Assembly: GCF_003667825.1 (NCBI RefSeq)
Contig: NZ_CP033043.1
Span: forward strand, 2,970,001 to 3,034,000
DNA length: 64,000 nucleotides
Reading direction: 5' to 3'
Origin: Metabacillus litoralis
Lineage (GTDB): Bacteria; Bacillota; Bacilli; Bacillales; Bacillaceae
The notes beneath the pieces were generated by a model. The model saw nothing but the letters and a program-made list of their open reading frames with translations, ran no database searches and was not told the origin of the DNA. Positions 45,720-54,286 of the stretch are shown here, piece by piece; positions within the stretch are counted from its first letter, which is position 1, and each line of letters starts with the position of its first letter. Both the position numbers and the translations under genes were made by a program.

Positions 45720-45749
45720 CTATGGAATTATTCCATAATGCATAAAAAA

Positions 45750-46475
45750 TCACTTGATTTTAGAAGTCAATTTTACAAGCCAAAAAGGGAGAAATAACAG
45801 AAAAAATGTTCCTAGTGCCACAAACTCTAAAGGAATGATATACCACGGCCATTGTCCAAAATAATCAATCATAGATGGATTAACAGGCTTTCTAGAAATG
45901 TACATATAATTACCACCAAGAATTAGATTCAAGACAAAGATGAACGCTGCATAAACATTTAACCATATAAAGGCCTTCCAAATTGATTTAAATTCAGGAC
46001 GGAATCCACTAACAAACACCATAAATAAATTTGCAAGAACAGTACTTCCGTGTGATACAAAAAAATGGACATATCGAAAATGAGGAAATGTGTAATGACT
46101 AATATCAGGTGTAATCATAGCTTGTATCGCACTACCAACACCAGCGAAGAATGTGAACTCAAATAATGAATATGATTTGGTCAACAACATAACAGCAGAT
46201 AATAGAATCGTAATGCTACTAAGGTGCAAAGGCAAAGAATGAGTATATGTCCAAGAATCAAACCAGTATAGCCATATATGTAGGCTGATTTCTGAAAATA
46301 ACATAATAAAAAATAAAGTCATACGCGCAATTTTATTATAAGGTTCTTGTCTTAGAACATCTCTTACTAAATAAATGAAAACAATAAGTAGAATAAAGAT
46401 AAAGAGAGTTCCTAAATGAACAGGTGAAAATAATGTAAAGGCATGATCTGTTTGTGGAAAAAAAATCCCTTCCAT
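45750..46475 (-). CDS. YwaF-like integral membrane protein (TIGR02206 type)
   Basis: A 241-residue protein with seven predicted membrane helices and the conserved residues of the YwaF/TIGR02206 group: LPLHLSSITILL, the HFRYVHFFVSHGSTVLANLF region and the loop GGNYMYISRKP. The family is widespread in Bacilli but without assigned function. GAGGTG lies upstream of the ATG. It is probably monocistronic. Confidence 0.85.
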   Translation of the reverse strand: MEGIFFPQTDHAFTLFSPVHLGTLFIFILLIVFIYLVRDVLRQEPYNKIARMTLFFIMLFSEISLHIWLYWFDSWTYTHSLPLHLSSITILLSAVMLLTKSYSLFEFTFFAGVGSAIQAMITPDISHYTFPHFRYVHFFVSHGSTVLANLFMVFVSGFRPEFKSIWKAFIWLNVYAAFIFVLNLILGGNYMYISRKPVNPSMIDYFGQWPWYIIPLEFVALGTFFLLFLPFWLVKLTSKIK

Positions 46476-46586
46476 TACATGTCACCTCTTTCTTAGAAAT
46501 GATGTTTTAATTTAGTGTATCTCTTTAAAAGGAAGGTTATCACTTTTCAAAAGCAAAAACAGTCATGTTTTTTGTCTTCTTGAACG

Positions 46587-46616
46587 AAAAAACCAGCCTC
46601 AATCTGAGACTGGCTA
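46587..46616 (-). terminator. Terminator of the lipoprotein gene
   Basis: On the minus strand AGCCAGTCTC pairs with GAGGCTGGTT, followed by TTTT. Confidence 0.8.
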
Positions 46617-46625
46617 CTATATTCA

Positions 46626-47150
46626 TTACCCATTTACCTCTGTACCTAAGCTAGACGGATTTAATCCAACTGCTTCAAATACTTTACCGAATTTTTCATC
46701 ACCTTGTGTGAATGTTTCATTCGCAGCATCTAATGAAGGTGCATCCTTCTTCAACTCATCTGCTTTTGCTTGATAAGAATCAGATAAATCTTTAATCGCT
46801 GCTTCTAAGTCAGCTTTATGATCTGCCAATTCCTCCGGTACCTCTACACCATTAAGTCCTTCTACGACTGCTGCTGCAGAAGCTTCAGCTGCTGTTTTCA
46901 TTTCTGCAGTTGGCTCTTCTTCTGCTTCATACGCATTTAAATCTGCATCATTTTCATTAATTGCTTTTGAAACGGTCATGTAAAATTGCATCATTGCACT
47001 TTTTGCGTTTTGTTCTTTGTCAGCACCTTCAGTTGCTTCCTCACCTGCTGCTTTATCTTGCTCTTTCGTTGTTCCCTCTGATTCTTCAGAACATGCCGCT
47101 AATCCAATAGACAACATTAACACTGAAATTAAAAACCAAAACTTTTTCAT
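46626..47150 (-). CDS. Acidic helical lipoprotein
   Basis: A 174-residue lipoprotein: basic N-terminus, hydrophobic core and lipobox LAAC with the acylated cysteine at residue 20, then a Glu/Ala/Lys-rich linker and an all-helical domain with conserved-looking stretches SAMMQFYMTVSKAINENDADLNAY and FTQGDEKFGKVFEAVGL. It is anchored on the outer face of the membrane. I do not recognise the family. GGAGGGG lies seven bases before the ATG at 47150. Confidence 0.78.
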   Translation of the reverse strand: MKKFWFLISVLMLSIGLAACSEESEGTTKEQDKAAGEEATEGADKEQNAKSAMMQFYMTVSKAINENDADLNAYEAEEEPTAEMKTAAEASAAAVVEGLNGVEVPEELADHKADLEAAIKDLSDSYQAKADELKKDAPSLDAANETFTQGDEKFGKVFEAVGLNPSSLGTEVNG

Positions 47151-47468
47151 CGATTTCCCCTCCAATTAATTACTAGCATATGTATAGATAACCTGATCAC
47201 TCAACCTAATAATATTTTCCATATTCTGAATGATCTTCCACCTATGTATTATAGGATTCTAATAAAAGAATATCAACTGTTATTTTACGAAAATATATAA
47301 TCATATATTTCCTATTTTATCGAGTAAACACTTAATTTTTTTTAGCCTAATAAACATTAGTCGTACTTATATTATAAAAGGTTACAAGAAAATATTCATA
47401 TTAAAAATACCCTTTAATAGAAAAAATTTACATTATTTTTGAAAAATTTTTAAAATTCTCAAAACATA
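47151..47468. other. AT-rich intergenic region
   Basis: Apart from the promoter of the lipoprotein gene, this stretch of about 320 bases shows no supportable gene, repeat or structured RNA. Confidence 0.4.
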
Positions 47469-47511
47469 AAAAAAAGAGGCAACCCCCATTCTTACAAGGG
47501 CTGCCTCTTTC
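47469..47511. terminator. Terminator of the TerC-family gene
   Basis: AAAGAGGCAACCCCC pairs with AGGGCTGCCTCTTT, flanked by A- and T-rich sequence. Confidence 0.83.
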
Positions 47512-47516
47512 CAACA

Positions 47517-48215
47517 TTAATTAGATCCTGTCTTCAATAGAACTTCTTGTTCATCTTCAAGTTTTACAGATTTTGATTTAACATATTTTGCTGTTAAAAT
47601 CACTGCTGCAACAACAAGAATTTCAAAACCATACTTAACAAAGCCATTTTCAAATAATCCACTTAAGAAATGTTCACCAACAATCATTTTTGAAGCTGTC
47701 CAAGCAAGAACACCGGCGCCGATTGTAACGATGATTGGATATCTGTCAATCCATTTAAGAATTAACGTACTCCCCCACATAACAACTGGTACAGAAATAA
47801 GTAATCCGATAACAACTAGTAGCATGTTACCATGTGATGCACCTGCTACAGCTAATACATTATCAAGTCCCATTAACGCATCCGCAATAATAACGGTACG
47901 AATCGCTGCCCAAAAACTATCTCCGGCTTTAACATCACCATGATCATTATCATCCACAAGCAGTTTATAAGCTATGAAAACTAATAGAAGTCCACCAACT
48001 AAATGAAGACCAGGGATAGCTAATAACCAAACAACTGCTAAAGTCGCAACAATTCGAATCGCTATTGCTCCTATAGATCCCCATAAAATAACTTTTTTCT
48101 GTTGATGTTTAGGCAAATTTCTTGCCGCAAGCCCAATTAAAATGGCATTGTCTCCAGCTAAAACCAAATCAATCACAATAATAGATAAAAGTGCAGTGAG
48201 AAATTCCATTTCCAT
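47517..48215 (-). CDS. TerC-family membrane protein (YjbE type), manganese export
   Basis: A 232-residue protein with seven or eight membrane helices and the TerC signatures LVLAGDNAILIGLAAR and ADALMGLDNVLAVAGAS, whose acidic residues line the metal path. TerC proteins export Mn2+ or load it onto secreted enzymes. The sequence is closer to B. subtilis YjbE than to YkoY/YceF. A yybP-ykoY Mn2+ riboswitch and terminator precede it, predicting induction by manganese. GGAGG lies nine bases before the ATG. Confidence 0.93.
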   Translation of the reverse strand: MEMEFLTALLSIIVIDLVLAGDNAILIGLAARNLPKHQQKKVILWGSIGAIAIRIVATLAVVWLLAIPGLHLVGGLLLVFIAYKLLVDDNDHGDVKAGDSFWAAIRTVIIADALMGLDNVLAVAGASHGNMLLVVIGLLISVPVVMWGSTLILKWIDRYPIIVTIGAGVLAWTASKMIVGEHFLSGLFENGFVKYGFEILVVAAVILTAKYVKSKSVKLEDEQEVLLKTGSN

Positions 48216-48278
48216 CTTGATTACCTCCTTCTGATATTGTTTTCAATCTGAAAGTTAAAAGATTGAAAGATTGCTTTT

Positions 48279-48319
48279 TACAAAAATAAAGAGACCTTTG
48301 CCATAGTGGCAAAGGTCTC
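48279..48319 (-). terminator. Riboswitch-controlled terminator before the TerC gene
   Basis: On the minus strand GAGACCTTTGCCA pairs with TGGCAAAGGTCTC and is followed by TTTATTTTTG. The stem reuses the 3' end of the riboswitch, as expected for a transcription switch. Confidence 0.88.
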
Positions 48320-48420
48320 GCTAAGCACAAACATTATGCCAATAAAGCCGATGAACCTCGTTCATGTAATGACGACTTTATTTCAGGTTAAACCTGACGC
48401 TACTCCCCTTTACGGTGGGA
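48308..48420 (-). promoter_or_regulatory. yybP-ykoY manganese riboswitch
   Basis: On the minus strand the conserved blocks appear in order: AAAGGGGAGTAGC, GTCGTCATTACA, CGGCTTTATTGGCA and TTAGCGAGACCTTTG. This is the Mn2+-sensing element, placed directly before the YjbE-type gene. Confidence 0.93.
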
Positions 48421-48605
48421 AATTTTACTATCGATTTGTCTATTTGTCATTATACTTTATTTTATGGGCGTGTGTCTATGATTTTGTTTAAGTGACAGGC
48501 ACCACCCGGATTTTGTCGAATCAATTTTTTTCTCCTATTTAATATGAAAAACATCCAAATTACAATCTATAAATTCCATATATTACCACTTGCCCTTTCT
48601 CCTAT

Positions 48606-48671
48606 ATGACACTTGTCATACTCATTCTATGACACCTATGTCTACAAATTTCAAGAGACTATTTTTATAAT
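48606..48671 (+). promoter_or_regulatory. DesR operator sites and des promoter
   Basis: ATGACA-CT-TGTCAT (48606-48619) and GACA-CCTA-TGTC (48631-48642) are two palindromes of the same type with centres 24 bases apart. They lie directly upstream of a weak -35 region and TATAAT at 48666-48671. This matches a promoter activated by phosphorylated DesR bound at two sites. The transcript would have an unusually long leader of about 125 bases before des. Confidence 0.8.
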
Positions 48672-48803
48672 TTAGTTAAGGATAGAAAACCCTTGATTGA
48701 AATGGGAGACAACATAAAACGTTCCTTCCTATTCATTCCACTCAATTTTTTTAACTACAGACTACTTTGTCTTTTTAACGTTTTTAAAGAAGGGAATTAA
48801 AAA

Positions 48804-49802
48804 ATGAGTAAACAATTACAACGTAATTTAAGGAAGCAAGTCGCTCCTTATGAACAGTCAAGCTCGAAGGATAGTATCATTCAACTTATCACAACAATCG
48901 GTCCATTCATTATTCTATGGATTCTTGCCTATCAAAGCTTAGCGATTTCCTATCTTCTTACATTAGCTTTTACCATTATTGCTGGTGGCTTTCTTGTACG
49001 AATTTTTATCATCTTCCATGATTGCTGTCATTACTCATTCTTTAAGAATAGAAATGCAAATAAAATACTTGGAACAATAACAGGAATCCTTACTTTATTC
49101 CCTTACAGTCAATGGCAGCATGACCATTCCATCCACCATGCTACTAGCGGGAATTTAGACAAACGAGGAACTGGAGATATATGGGTACTTACAGTTGATG
49201 AATACCTTTCCTCTTCATTATTTGAAAGAATTAAATATCGTTTATATCGAAATCCAATCGTTATGTTTGGACTTGGTCCAATCTATGTTTTTCTTATTAA
49301 AAATCGTTTTAACAAAAAAGGAGCTAGACGTAACGAAAGATACAATACGTACCTTACTAACATAGCAATTGTTGTATTTGCAGGACTGTTGTGCTGGATG
49401 CTTGGAGTGATCCCGTTTTTATTAGTACAGTTACCTATCTTTTTAATTTCAGGCTCATTAGGAATCTGGCTATTTTATGTACAGCATACGTTTGAGGATT
49501 CTTACTTTGAAAAGAATGAAGAGTGGGAATACGTTATGGCAGCTGTAGAAGGCAGCTCGTATTATAAGCTACCAAAACTGTTACAATGGCTTTCCGGTAA
49601 CATTGGTTATCATCATGTTCACCATTTAAGTCCGAGAGTACCAAACTATAAATTAGAAGCGGTACACAATAATACAGAACCATTACAAAACGTTCCAACA
49701 ATTACACTAGCAACAAGCTTGAAGTCGTTAAAGTTCCGTCTTTGGGACGCACAGAATAAAAGGTTTGTTGGCTTTAATTATTTGTCAAAACTACAAAAGT
49801 AA
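48804..49802 (+). CDS. des: Acyl-lipid desaturase Des
   Basis: A 332-residue membrane di-iron desaturase that puts a double bond into membrane phospholipid acyl chains when temperature falls. Three histidine boxes are visible: HDCCH (72-76), HDHSIHH (106-112) and YHHVHH in the C-terminal quarter; hydrophobic hairpins lie before and between them. Followed by desK and desR, it forms the complete thermosensing module known from B. subtilis. AAGAAGGGA lies upstream of the ATG. Confidence 0.95.
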   Translation: MSKQLQRNLRKQVAPYEQSSSKDSIIQLITTIGPFIILWILAYQSLAISYLLTLAFTIIAGGFLVRIFIIFHDCCHYSFFKNRNANKILGTITGILTLFPYSQWQHDHSIHHATSGNLDKRGTGDIWVLTVDEYLSSSLFERIKYRLYRNPIVMFGLGPIYVFLIKNRFNKKGARRNERYNTYLTNIAIVVFAGLLCWMLGVIPFLLVQLPIFLISGSLGIWLFYVQHTFEDSYFEKNEEWEYVMAAVEGSSYYKLPKLLQWLSGNIGYHHVHHLSPRVPNYKLEAVHNNTEPLQNVPTITLATSLKSLKFRLWDAQNKRFVGFNYLSKLQK

Positions 49803-49812
49803 TATTCTTCTT

Positions 49813-49875
49813 TAGAGGATGACGTATTAGTACAAACTGTCGGGAATGAAGCGTACTAATTTTTGTCATCCTCTT
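49813..49875 (+). other. Long hairpin between des and desK
   Basis: AGAGGATGACGTATTAGTAC (49814 onwards) pairs with GTACTAAT...GTCATCCTCT (ending about 49875) around a 19-base loop, with a small internal bulge. No U-tract follows directly, so it may be an attenuator or mRNA-stability element rather than a plain terminator. Confidence 0.65.
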
Positions 49876-49940
49876 AAAGTTTTAAGTAAATATATGTTAA
49901 AATATGATGTAATTTCATCTTAATTAAAGTAGGTTCTATC

Positions 49941-51059
49941 ATGAAAAAAAGAGTTAACATTTTTCAAAAAAGCAATGGGATCTCCCCTTATATTTGGGCT
50001 TTTTTAAGCATTTTACCTTTTTATTTTATTTTTCAATCATCCTCTACAGCAGAAATTATTACAGGCATAATCCTAACTATATCGTTTTTCATTACACTTC
50101 GTTACGCCTTTCTTGCTAAAAGCTGGAGAATCTATGTGCTAACACTGATCCTGATTGGGATATCATTTACTTCAACTTATCTATTTAATTATTTTTATTT
50201 TTCCTTTTATATTGCTTATTTCATTGGAAATATAAAGGACCGTGCTGCCTTTTTAACACTATATATTATCCATTTAGTCAGTACAGCTGTTGCCATAAAC
50301 TTTAGTATCGTTTTACATGAGCAGTTGCTATTACGTCAGGCTCCCTTCGTGATTATAAGCTCACTTAGTGTCATTTTTCTTCCATTTAGTATTTATAATC
50401 GTAAACAACGTGATCAACTCCAAGAAAAGCTGAAAGATGCAAATAAACGAATATCTGAACTAGTTATACTTGAAGAACGTCAACGAATAGCCCGGGACCT
50501 TCATGACACATTAGGTCAAAAGTTATCCATGATTGGTCTGAAAAGTGACTTAGCGCGAAAAATTATTTATAAAGATCCAGAGCAGGCAAAAAATGAAATG
50601 AAAGAAATTCAACAAACAGCTAGAACAGCATTAAACGAAGTTAGAAAAATGGTGTCGCAAATGAGAGGTATTCGAATAAAAGAGGAAATGATTCATGTTA
50701 AGCAAATATTAAAAGCAGCTCAAATCAATTTAGTTTGTGACCAAGAAATGGTCTTATCAAACGTCCCATTGTTAACCGAAAACATTTTAAGTATGTGTTT
50801 AAAAGAAGCTGTGACAAATGTTGTGAGACATAGTAAGGCCTCTACTTGTTATCTTTCTCTCGAACAAAATTCGACCGAATTAATCATGACCATTAAGGAT
50901 GATGGAATCGGTTGTGAAGACATTACATTCGAAAAAGGAAACGGCCTGTCCGGGATGAGGGAACGCCTGGATTTTGTTAATGGAAATCTTGAAATAAAAA
51001 CTGAAAAAGGTACATCTTTAACGATAAGAGTACCTAATGTTGTAAAACAGATAGATTAG
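49941..51059 (+). CDS. desK: Thermosensor histidine kinase DesK
   Basis: A 372-residue kinase. Four to five N-terminal membrane segments (about residues 15-150) sense bilayer thickness, followed by a coiled coil and a HisKA_3 domain with the phosphorylated histidine at residue 188 (ARDLHDTLGQ), the same number as in B. subtilis DesK. The ATPase domain shows KEAVTNVVRHSKA and DDGIG..GLSGMRERL. In the cold it phosphorylates DesR. It lies 138 bases after des and 12 bases before desR. Confidence 0.94.
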   Translation: MKKRVNIFQKSNGISPYIWAFLSILPFYFIFQSSSTAEIITGIILTISFFITLRYAFLAKSWRIYVLTLILIGISFTSTYLFNYFYFSFYIAYFIGNIKDRAAFLTLYIIHLVSTAVAINFSIVLHEQLLLRQAPFVIISSLSVIFLPFSIYNRKQRDQLQEKLKDANKRISELVILEERQRIARDLHDTLGQKLSMIGLKSDLARKIIYKDPEQAKNEMKEIQQTARTALNEVRKMVSQMRGIRIKEEMIHVKQILKAAQINLVCDQEMVLSNVPLLTENILSMCLKEAVTNVVRHSKASTCYLSLEQNSTELIMTIKDDGIGCEDITFEKGNGLSGMRERLDFVNGNLEIKTEKGTSLTIRVPNVVKQID

Positions 51060-51071
51060 GAGGGGCTTGCT

Positions 51072-51671
51072 ATGATACGAATTGTCATTGCTGAAGATCA
51101 ACAAATGCTTTTAGGTGCCTTAGGTTCACTTCTTAACTTGGAGGACGATATGGAAGTTGTTGGCAAGGCTAATAATGGAGAGGAAGCCCTTGCACTTGTT
51201 CAAAAACACAGTCCTGATATATGTATAATGGATATAGAAATGCCTAAAATGACTGGTCTTGAAGCTGCAGAAAAGCTTGTGAGCAGCGATTGTAAAGTAA
51301 TCATCCTTACAACGTTTGCCCGTTCAGGTTATTTTCAAAGAGCCATTAAAGCTGGTGTCAAAGGATACCTTCTAAAGGATAGTCCCAGTGATGAGTTAGC
51401 GAATTCAATAAGAAGCATAATGTCAGGCAGACGAATATATGCACCTGAACTAATGGACGACGTATATAGTGAAGAAAATCCCTTAACTGAGCGCGAAAAG
51501 GAAGTACTAGGCTTAGTCGCAGATGGCATGAATACAAAAGAAATTGCCGATCAACTTAGTATTAAAACCGGGACGGTACGAAACTATATTTCCACTATAC
51601 TAGAAAAGCTTGATGTGAAAAATAGAATTGAAGCCATTACTCAATCAAAGGAAAAGGGTTGGTTCAAATAA
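51072..51671 (+). CDS. desR: Response regulator DesR
   Basis: A 199-residue NarL/FixJ-type regulator: receiver domain with D54 in CIMDIEMPKM and the acidic pair E8/D9, and a C-terminal LuxR-type helix-turn-helix (LTEREKEVLGLVADGMNTKEIADQL). Phosphorylated DesR should activate des through the two palindromes at 48.6 kb. GGAGGGG lies seven bases before the ATG. Its natural terminator has been split by an insertion. Confidence 0.94.
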   Translation: MIRIVIAEDQQMLLGALGSLLNLEDDMEVVGKANNGEEALALVQKHSPDICIMDIEMPKMTGLEAAEKLVSSDCKVIILTTFARSGYFQRAIKAGVKGYLLKDSPSDELANSIRSIMSGRRIYAPELMDDVYSEENPLTEREKEVLGLVADGMNTKEIADQLSIKTGTVRNYISTILEKLDVKNRIEAITQSKEKGWFK

Positions 51672-51675
51672 TATA

Positions 51676-51701
51676 AAAAAGAGGTCTCCTTTTGGATAAA
51701 G
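51676..51701 (+). terminator. Left half of the split desR terminator
   Basis: AAAAAGAGGTCTCC here is complementary, with one mismatch, to GGTGACCTCTTTTT at 53730-53743. Joined, the two halves form a strong intrinsic terminator with a short loop. The 2.0-kb element 51702-53717 now separates them. Confidence 0.7.
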
Positions 51702-51860
51702 TGGTCCCTATGTCAAGGACACTTTGAAAAAGAGGCCTTAAATTATGTTAATTAATATTGTATTCTTCCGTTAAGGAGGAGATACGACATAAGAACCAGT
51801 AACTCTTCTGCCTCAGAAAGTTACTGGTTCTTAATTTTTATCCGTGTCTTATACGTATAT

Positions 51861-52268
51861 ATGAATAAGAATTTTATAAAGTCATTTGATAGCTTTAAAG
51901 TATTTATGCTGGGGGAAGATGTTCCGTGTTACGTTCAGAGGTATTGTAAACAATTGGATGATTCACAATGGCAGTGGTTTTATGAACAGATGTTGGAACC
52001 TGTCACTTTTGTTACGGACAGCACTTACCTTTTCTATGTATTAAAATGGATCCTAAAGTATGATTTTGATGATTTATCCTATGCTGTTTATTTTCAAGAT
52101 ATTATGGATCCCGAATGTATTCCGCAGTCACTAATTAAAGATGAGTGGTTGCCCGTACTTTGGAATCGCTACGGACAGCGTTTGAAAAAAGAATTATTCG
52201 AAATCCATTTTAGCTTGAAAGATGAATTGTCCACTGATGTCATTGATGATGAAACTGTTATATTTTAA
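51861..52268 (+). CDS. Passenger gene of unknown function inside the IS element
   Basis: A 135-residue acidic, aromatic-rich protein (WQWFYEQMLEPVTFVTDSTYLFYVL) that is mostly helical and has no signal peptide. It converges on orfB and overlaps its stop by eleven bases. No good ribosome-binding site precedes the ATG. A hairpin at 51791-51838 (AAGAACCAGTAACT / AGTTACTGGTTCTT) lies just upstream. I do not recognise the family; it could be a fragment caught between IS ends or a true cargo gene. Confidence 0.5.
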   Translation: MNKNFIKSFDSFKVFMLGEDVPCYVQRYCKQLDDSQWQWFYEQMLEPVTFVTDSTYLFYVLKWILKYDFDDLSYAVYFQDIMDPECIPQSLIKDEWLPVLWNRYGQRLKKELFEIHFSLKDELSTDVIDDETVIF

Positions 52269-53196
52269 GTGGGTATTCGCCTGTTTTCAAATATTCTGCA
52301 TATTGATTAGGGGAGAGCTTTGCTAGTTTCCATTGGTACCGGTCATTATTATAGTAATCTATGTAGTTATCAACCTCCTGACAGAGCTCCGTATAACTAC
52401 CACAGTTTTTCAAATTGATTTCATCCTTCATATGTCCGAAAAATGATTCCTGCGGTGCGTTGTCCCAGCAGTTACCACGTCGGGACATGGATTGTCTAAG
52501 TTCTTTATCTTTTAACAGTTGCCGGAAAGAGATGCTTGTATAATGACATCCTTGGTCAGAATGGACGATGGCATCGGTTTTTAAGCTATCACCGTGGGTT
52601 TCTAGTAGGATTTTGATTGTTTCTAATACAAAATCGACTTCAAGTGACTCACTTGGAACATATGCCAGCACCTGTTTTGTGAAGCCATCCTTTATGACGG
52701 AGAGATAAGCCTTACGGCCATTATTGTAATAAAGATATGTTATATCTGTAAGGAGTATTTTCCCGGGACCATGCTTTTCAAATTCCCGATTTACTATATT
52801 TTCTGATATGGTATCTGTCTTCAAAGCTTTAGCCATTCTTCTATAGGGGTTCGCTTTTCTGATTGGACAAAACAAATTGAACCTTTTCATTATGCGGCTG
52901 ATTTTCTTTTGATTCATCCTTATGCCCATATGCAGAAGGCGCATATATATACCGCGTCTACCTTTGTCATATCCACGAAATTGATAAGCTTCCAAAATTA
53001 ATTCAAAGTCCTTTTTATCCTGCTCATCTTTATTTCTGCGTTTATCTGCGGATTTAAGCCAGTTGTAATAACCACTTCTAGACACACCTGCCATTTCACA
53101 AAGCCAATTGATATTAAGCTCATTATTATCTCGCAGAGTCATTTCTTCGATGAGCCTGAATTTTTCTTCTGGCGTTGCTTCTGATTTACCTTCCAT
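52258..53196 (-). CDS. IS3-family transposase OrfB (DDE domain)
   Basis: A 312-residue integrase-type transposase with an N-terminal HTH_21 region (WLCEMAGVSRSGYYNWLK) and an rve core: first Asp in ILLTDITYLY, second in IVHSDQGCHYTS and Glu in NAPQESFFGHMKDE, all intact. It lies in the -1 frame relative to orfA and overlaps it by 58 bases, so it is probably made mainly as an OrfAB fusion by frameshifting. It appears functional. Confidence 0.93.
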   Translation of the reverse strand: MEGKSEATPEEKFRLIEEMTLRDNNELNINWLCEMAGVSRSGYYNWLKSADKRRNKDEQDKKDFELILEAYQFRGYDKGRRGIYMRLLHMGIRMNQKKISRIMKRFNLFCPIRKANPYRRMAKALKTDTISENIVNREFEKHGPGKILLTDITYLYYNNGRKAYLSVIKDGFTKQVLAYVPSESLEVDFVLETIKILLETHGDSLKTDAIVHSDQGCHYTSISFRQLLKDKELRQSMSRRGNCWDNAPQESFFGHMKDEINLKNCGSYTELCQEVDNYIDYYNNDRYQWKLAKLSPNQYAEYLKTGEYPLKI

Positions 53197-53597
53197 TCTG
53201 CCTGTCTGTCTAGAAATTCTGTTTTTTTTAGAAATTCATTCTCTTGTTTTAGGTACCTTATTTGATGTTCCAAACGTTTTATTCGATCTGTATCTGATAA
53301 TTCCTTAATGGAATGACGACCAGAATTTTTACCTCTCATGTCTTGATAGCCATCTATTCGTTCTTCATAAACATTAACTCTTCGAACTAAACTGTCCTTT
53401 CTCCTTTTACCTAAAAGAGTCGGATCAATTCCCATATCACGCAGAATAGCCGATGGTCCCTTTCCAAGATGATATTCCTTATAAAAACGTTCTTTAAATT
53501 CTTTTGTGTAAGTAATACTTGTTTCACTAACTTTCTCGATGAAAGGATTGGACCTTAGCTGTTTTTGTTGTTCTTCTGAAAATTTATTTTTCCCCAT
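53139..53597 (-). CDS. IS3-family transposase OrfA
   Basis: A 152-residue DNA-binding subunit with a helix-turn-helix (ITYTKEFKERFYKEYHLGKGPSAILRDMGI) and a C-terminal leucine-zipper region (RIKRLEHQIRYLKQENEFLKK). An A8 run at 53222-53229, read CTA-AAA-AAA-ACA, lies before the overlap with orfB and can allow -1 slippage. GAGG precedes the ATG. It recognises the element ends. Confidence 0.9.
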   Translation of the reverse strand: MGKNKFSEEQQKQLRSNPFIEKVSETSITYTKEFKERFYKEYHLGKGPSAILRDMGIDPTLLGKRRKDSLVRRVNVYEERIDGYQDMRGKNSGRHSIKELSDTDRIKRLEHQIRYLKQENEFLKKTEFLDRQAEWKVNQKQRQKKNSGSSKK

Positions 53598-53794
53598 TTT
53601 GCAACCTCACCTGTTTGAATACTTAAAATATAACAAAAAAAAGACCCTGTAAAACAGAGTCAGTTCAAAATTAAAGGGCAAGCCTCTTTTTTAAAACTGT
53701 CTATTTTACAGGGTCCATTTTAGGATAAAGGTGACCTCTTTTTCGGCTAATACTCAGGCGCACATAATGAGTACGCTTGAACCAAAGCATCTAT

Positions 53795-53965
53795 TTATTC
53801 GCTTTTATTCGTTTCACCTTTTAAAAGGTGAAAATCTTTAATAGGCATTGTAATAATTTTTCCACCTATTTGAACATGAACTGTATCTTGAAAAATAGCT
53901 TTCACAATTCCTTTTAGAGATATTGTTGAATCAACAGAAATTGGATTTTTCATATTTGCTTCCAT
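53795..53965 (-). CDS. Small protein of unknown function
   Basis: A 56-residue protein beginning MEANMKNPISVDSTISLKGI, with alternating hydrophobic residues (VKAIFQDTVHVQIGGKIITM) that suggest a small beta-barrel. AAAGGTG lies eight bases before the ATG, and the frame is complete. It faces the (split) desR terminator. I do not recognise a family. Confidence 0.6.
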   Translation of the reverse strand: MEANMKNPISVDSTISLKGIVKAIFQDTVHVQIGGKIITMPIKDFHLLKGETNKSE

Positions 53966-54286
53966 TTATTACACACCTTTCTACTATAATATTAGTTTTT
54001 TAATATTGGATAGGTTTGTGTGAAACGAATTTTACATGTGTTTCAACAAAGTGAAATAATAAGTAAAACAAAATATAATACCATCTCTAATAGTGAGATT
54101 TATTATATTCACAATTATAACCCTTTAGAACAAAAAAGTCTTATAGGAACTCTTGGGCTCTTAGTACATTTTTTTATAAATTAAAATTAGGCTTTTCCAT
54201 ACGCAACTATTCTGTTTTCATTCCGTCATATGTAGTAATACGGAAACGTTTTTCGTGTTAGATATCATTACTGGGAGGAAAACATC

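Larger units (their letters stand above)
51702..53717 (-). mobile_element. IS3-family element with passenger gene
   Basis: The ends are imperfect inverted repeats: TGGTCCCT...GACACTTTGAAAAAGAGGC at the left and, read on the minus strand from 53717, TGGACCCT...GACAGTTTTAAAAAAGAGGC. Inside are orfA and orfB on the minus strand and a convergent 135-residue gene. The flanks are near-direct repeats, TTTTGGATAAAG (51690-51701) and TTTTAGGATAAAG (53718-53730). At 2016 bp it is longer than typical IS3 elements. Confidence 0.72.
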
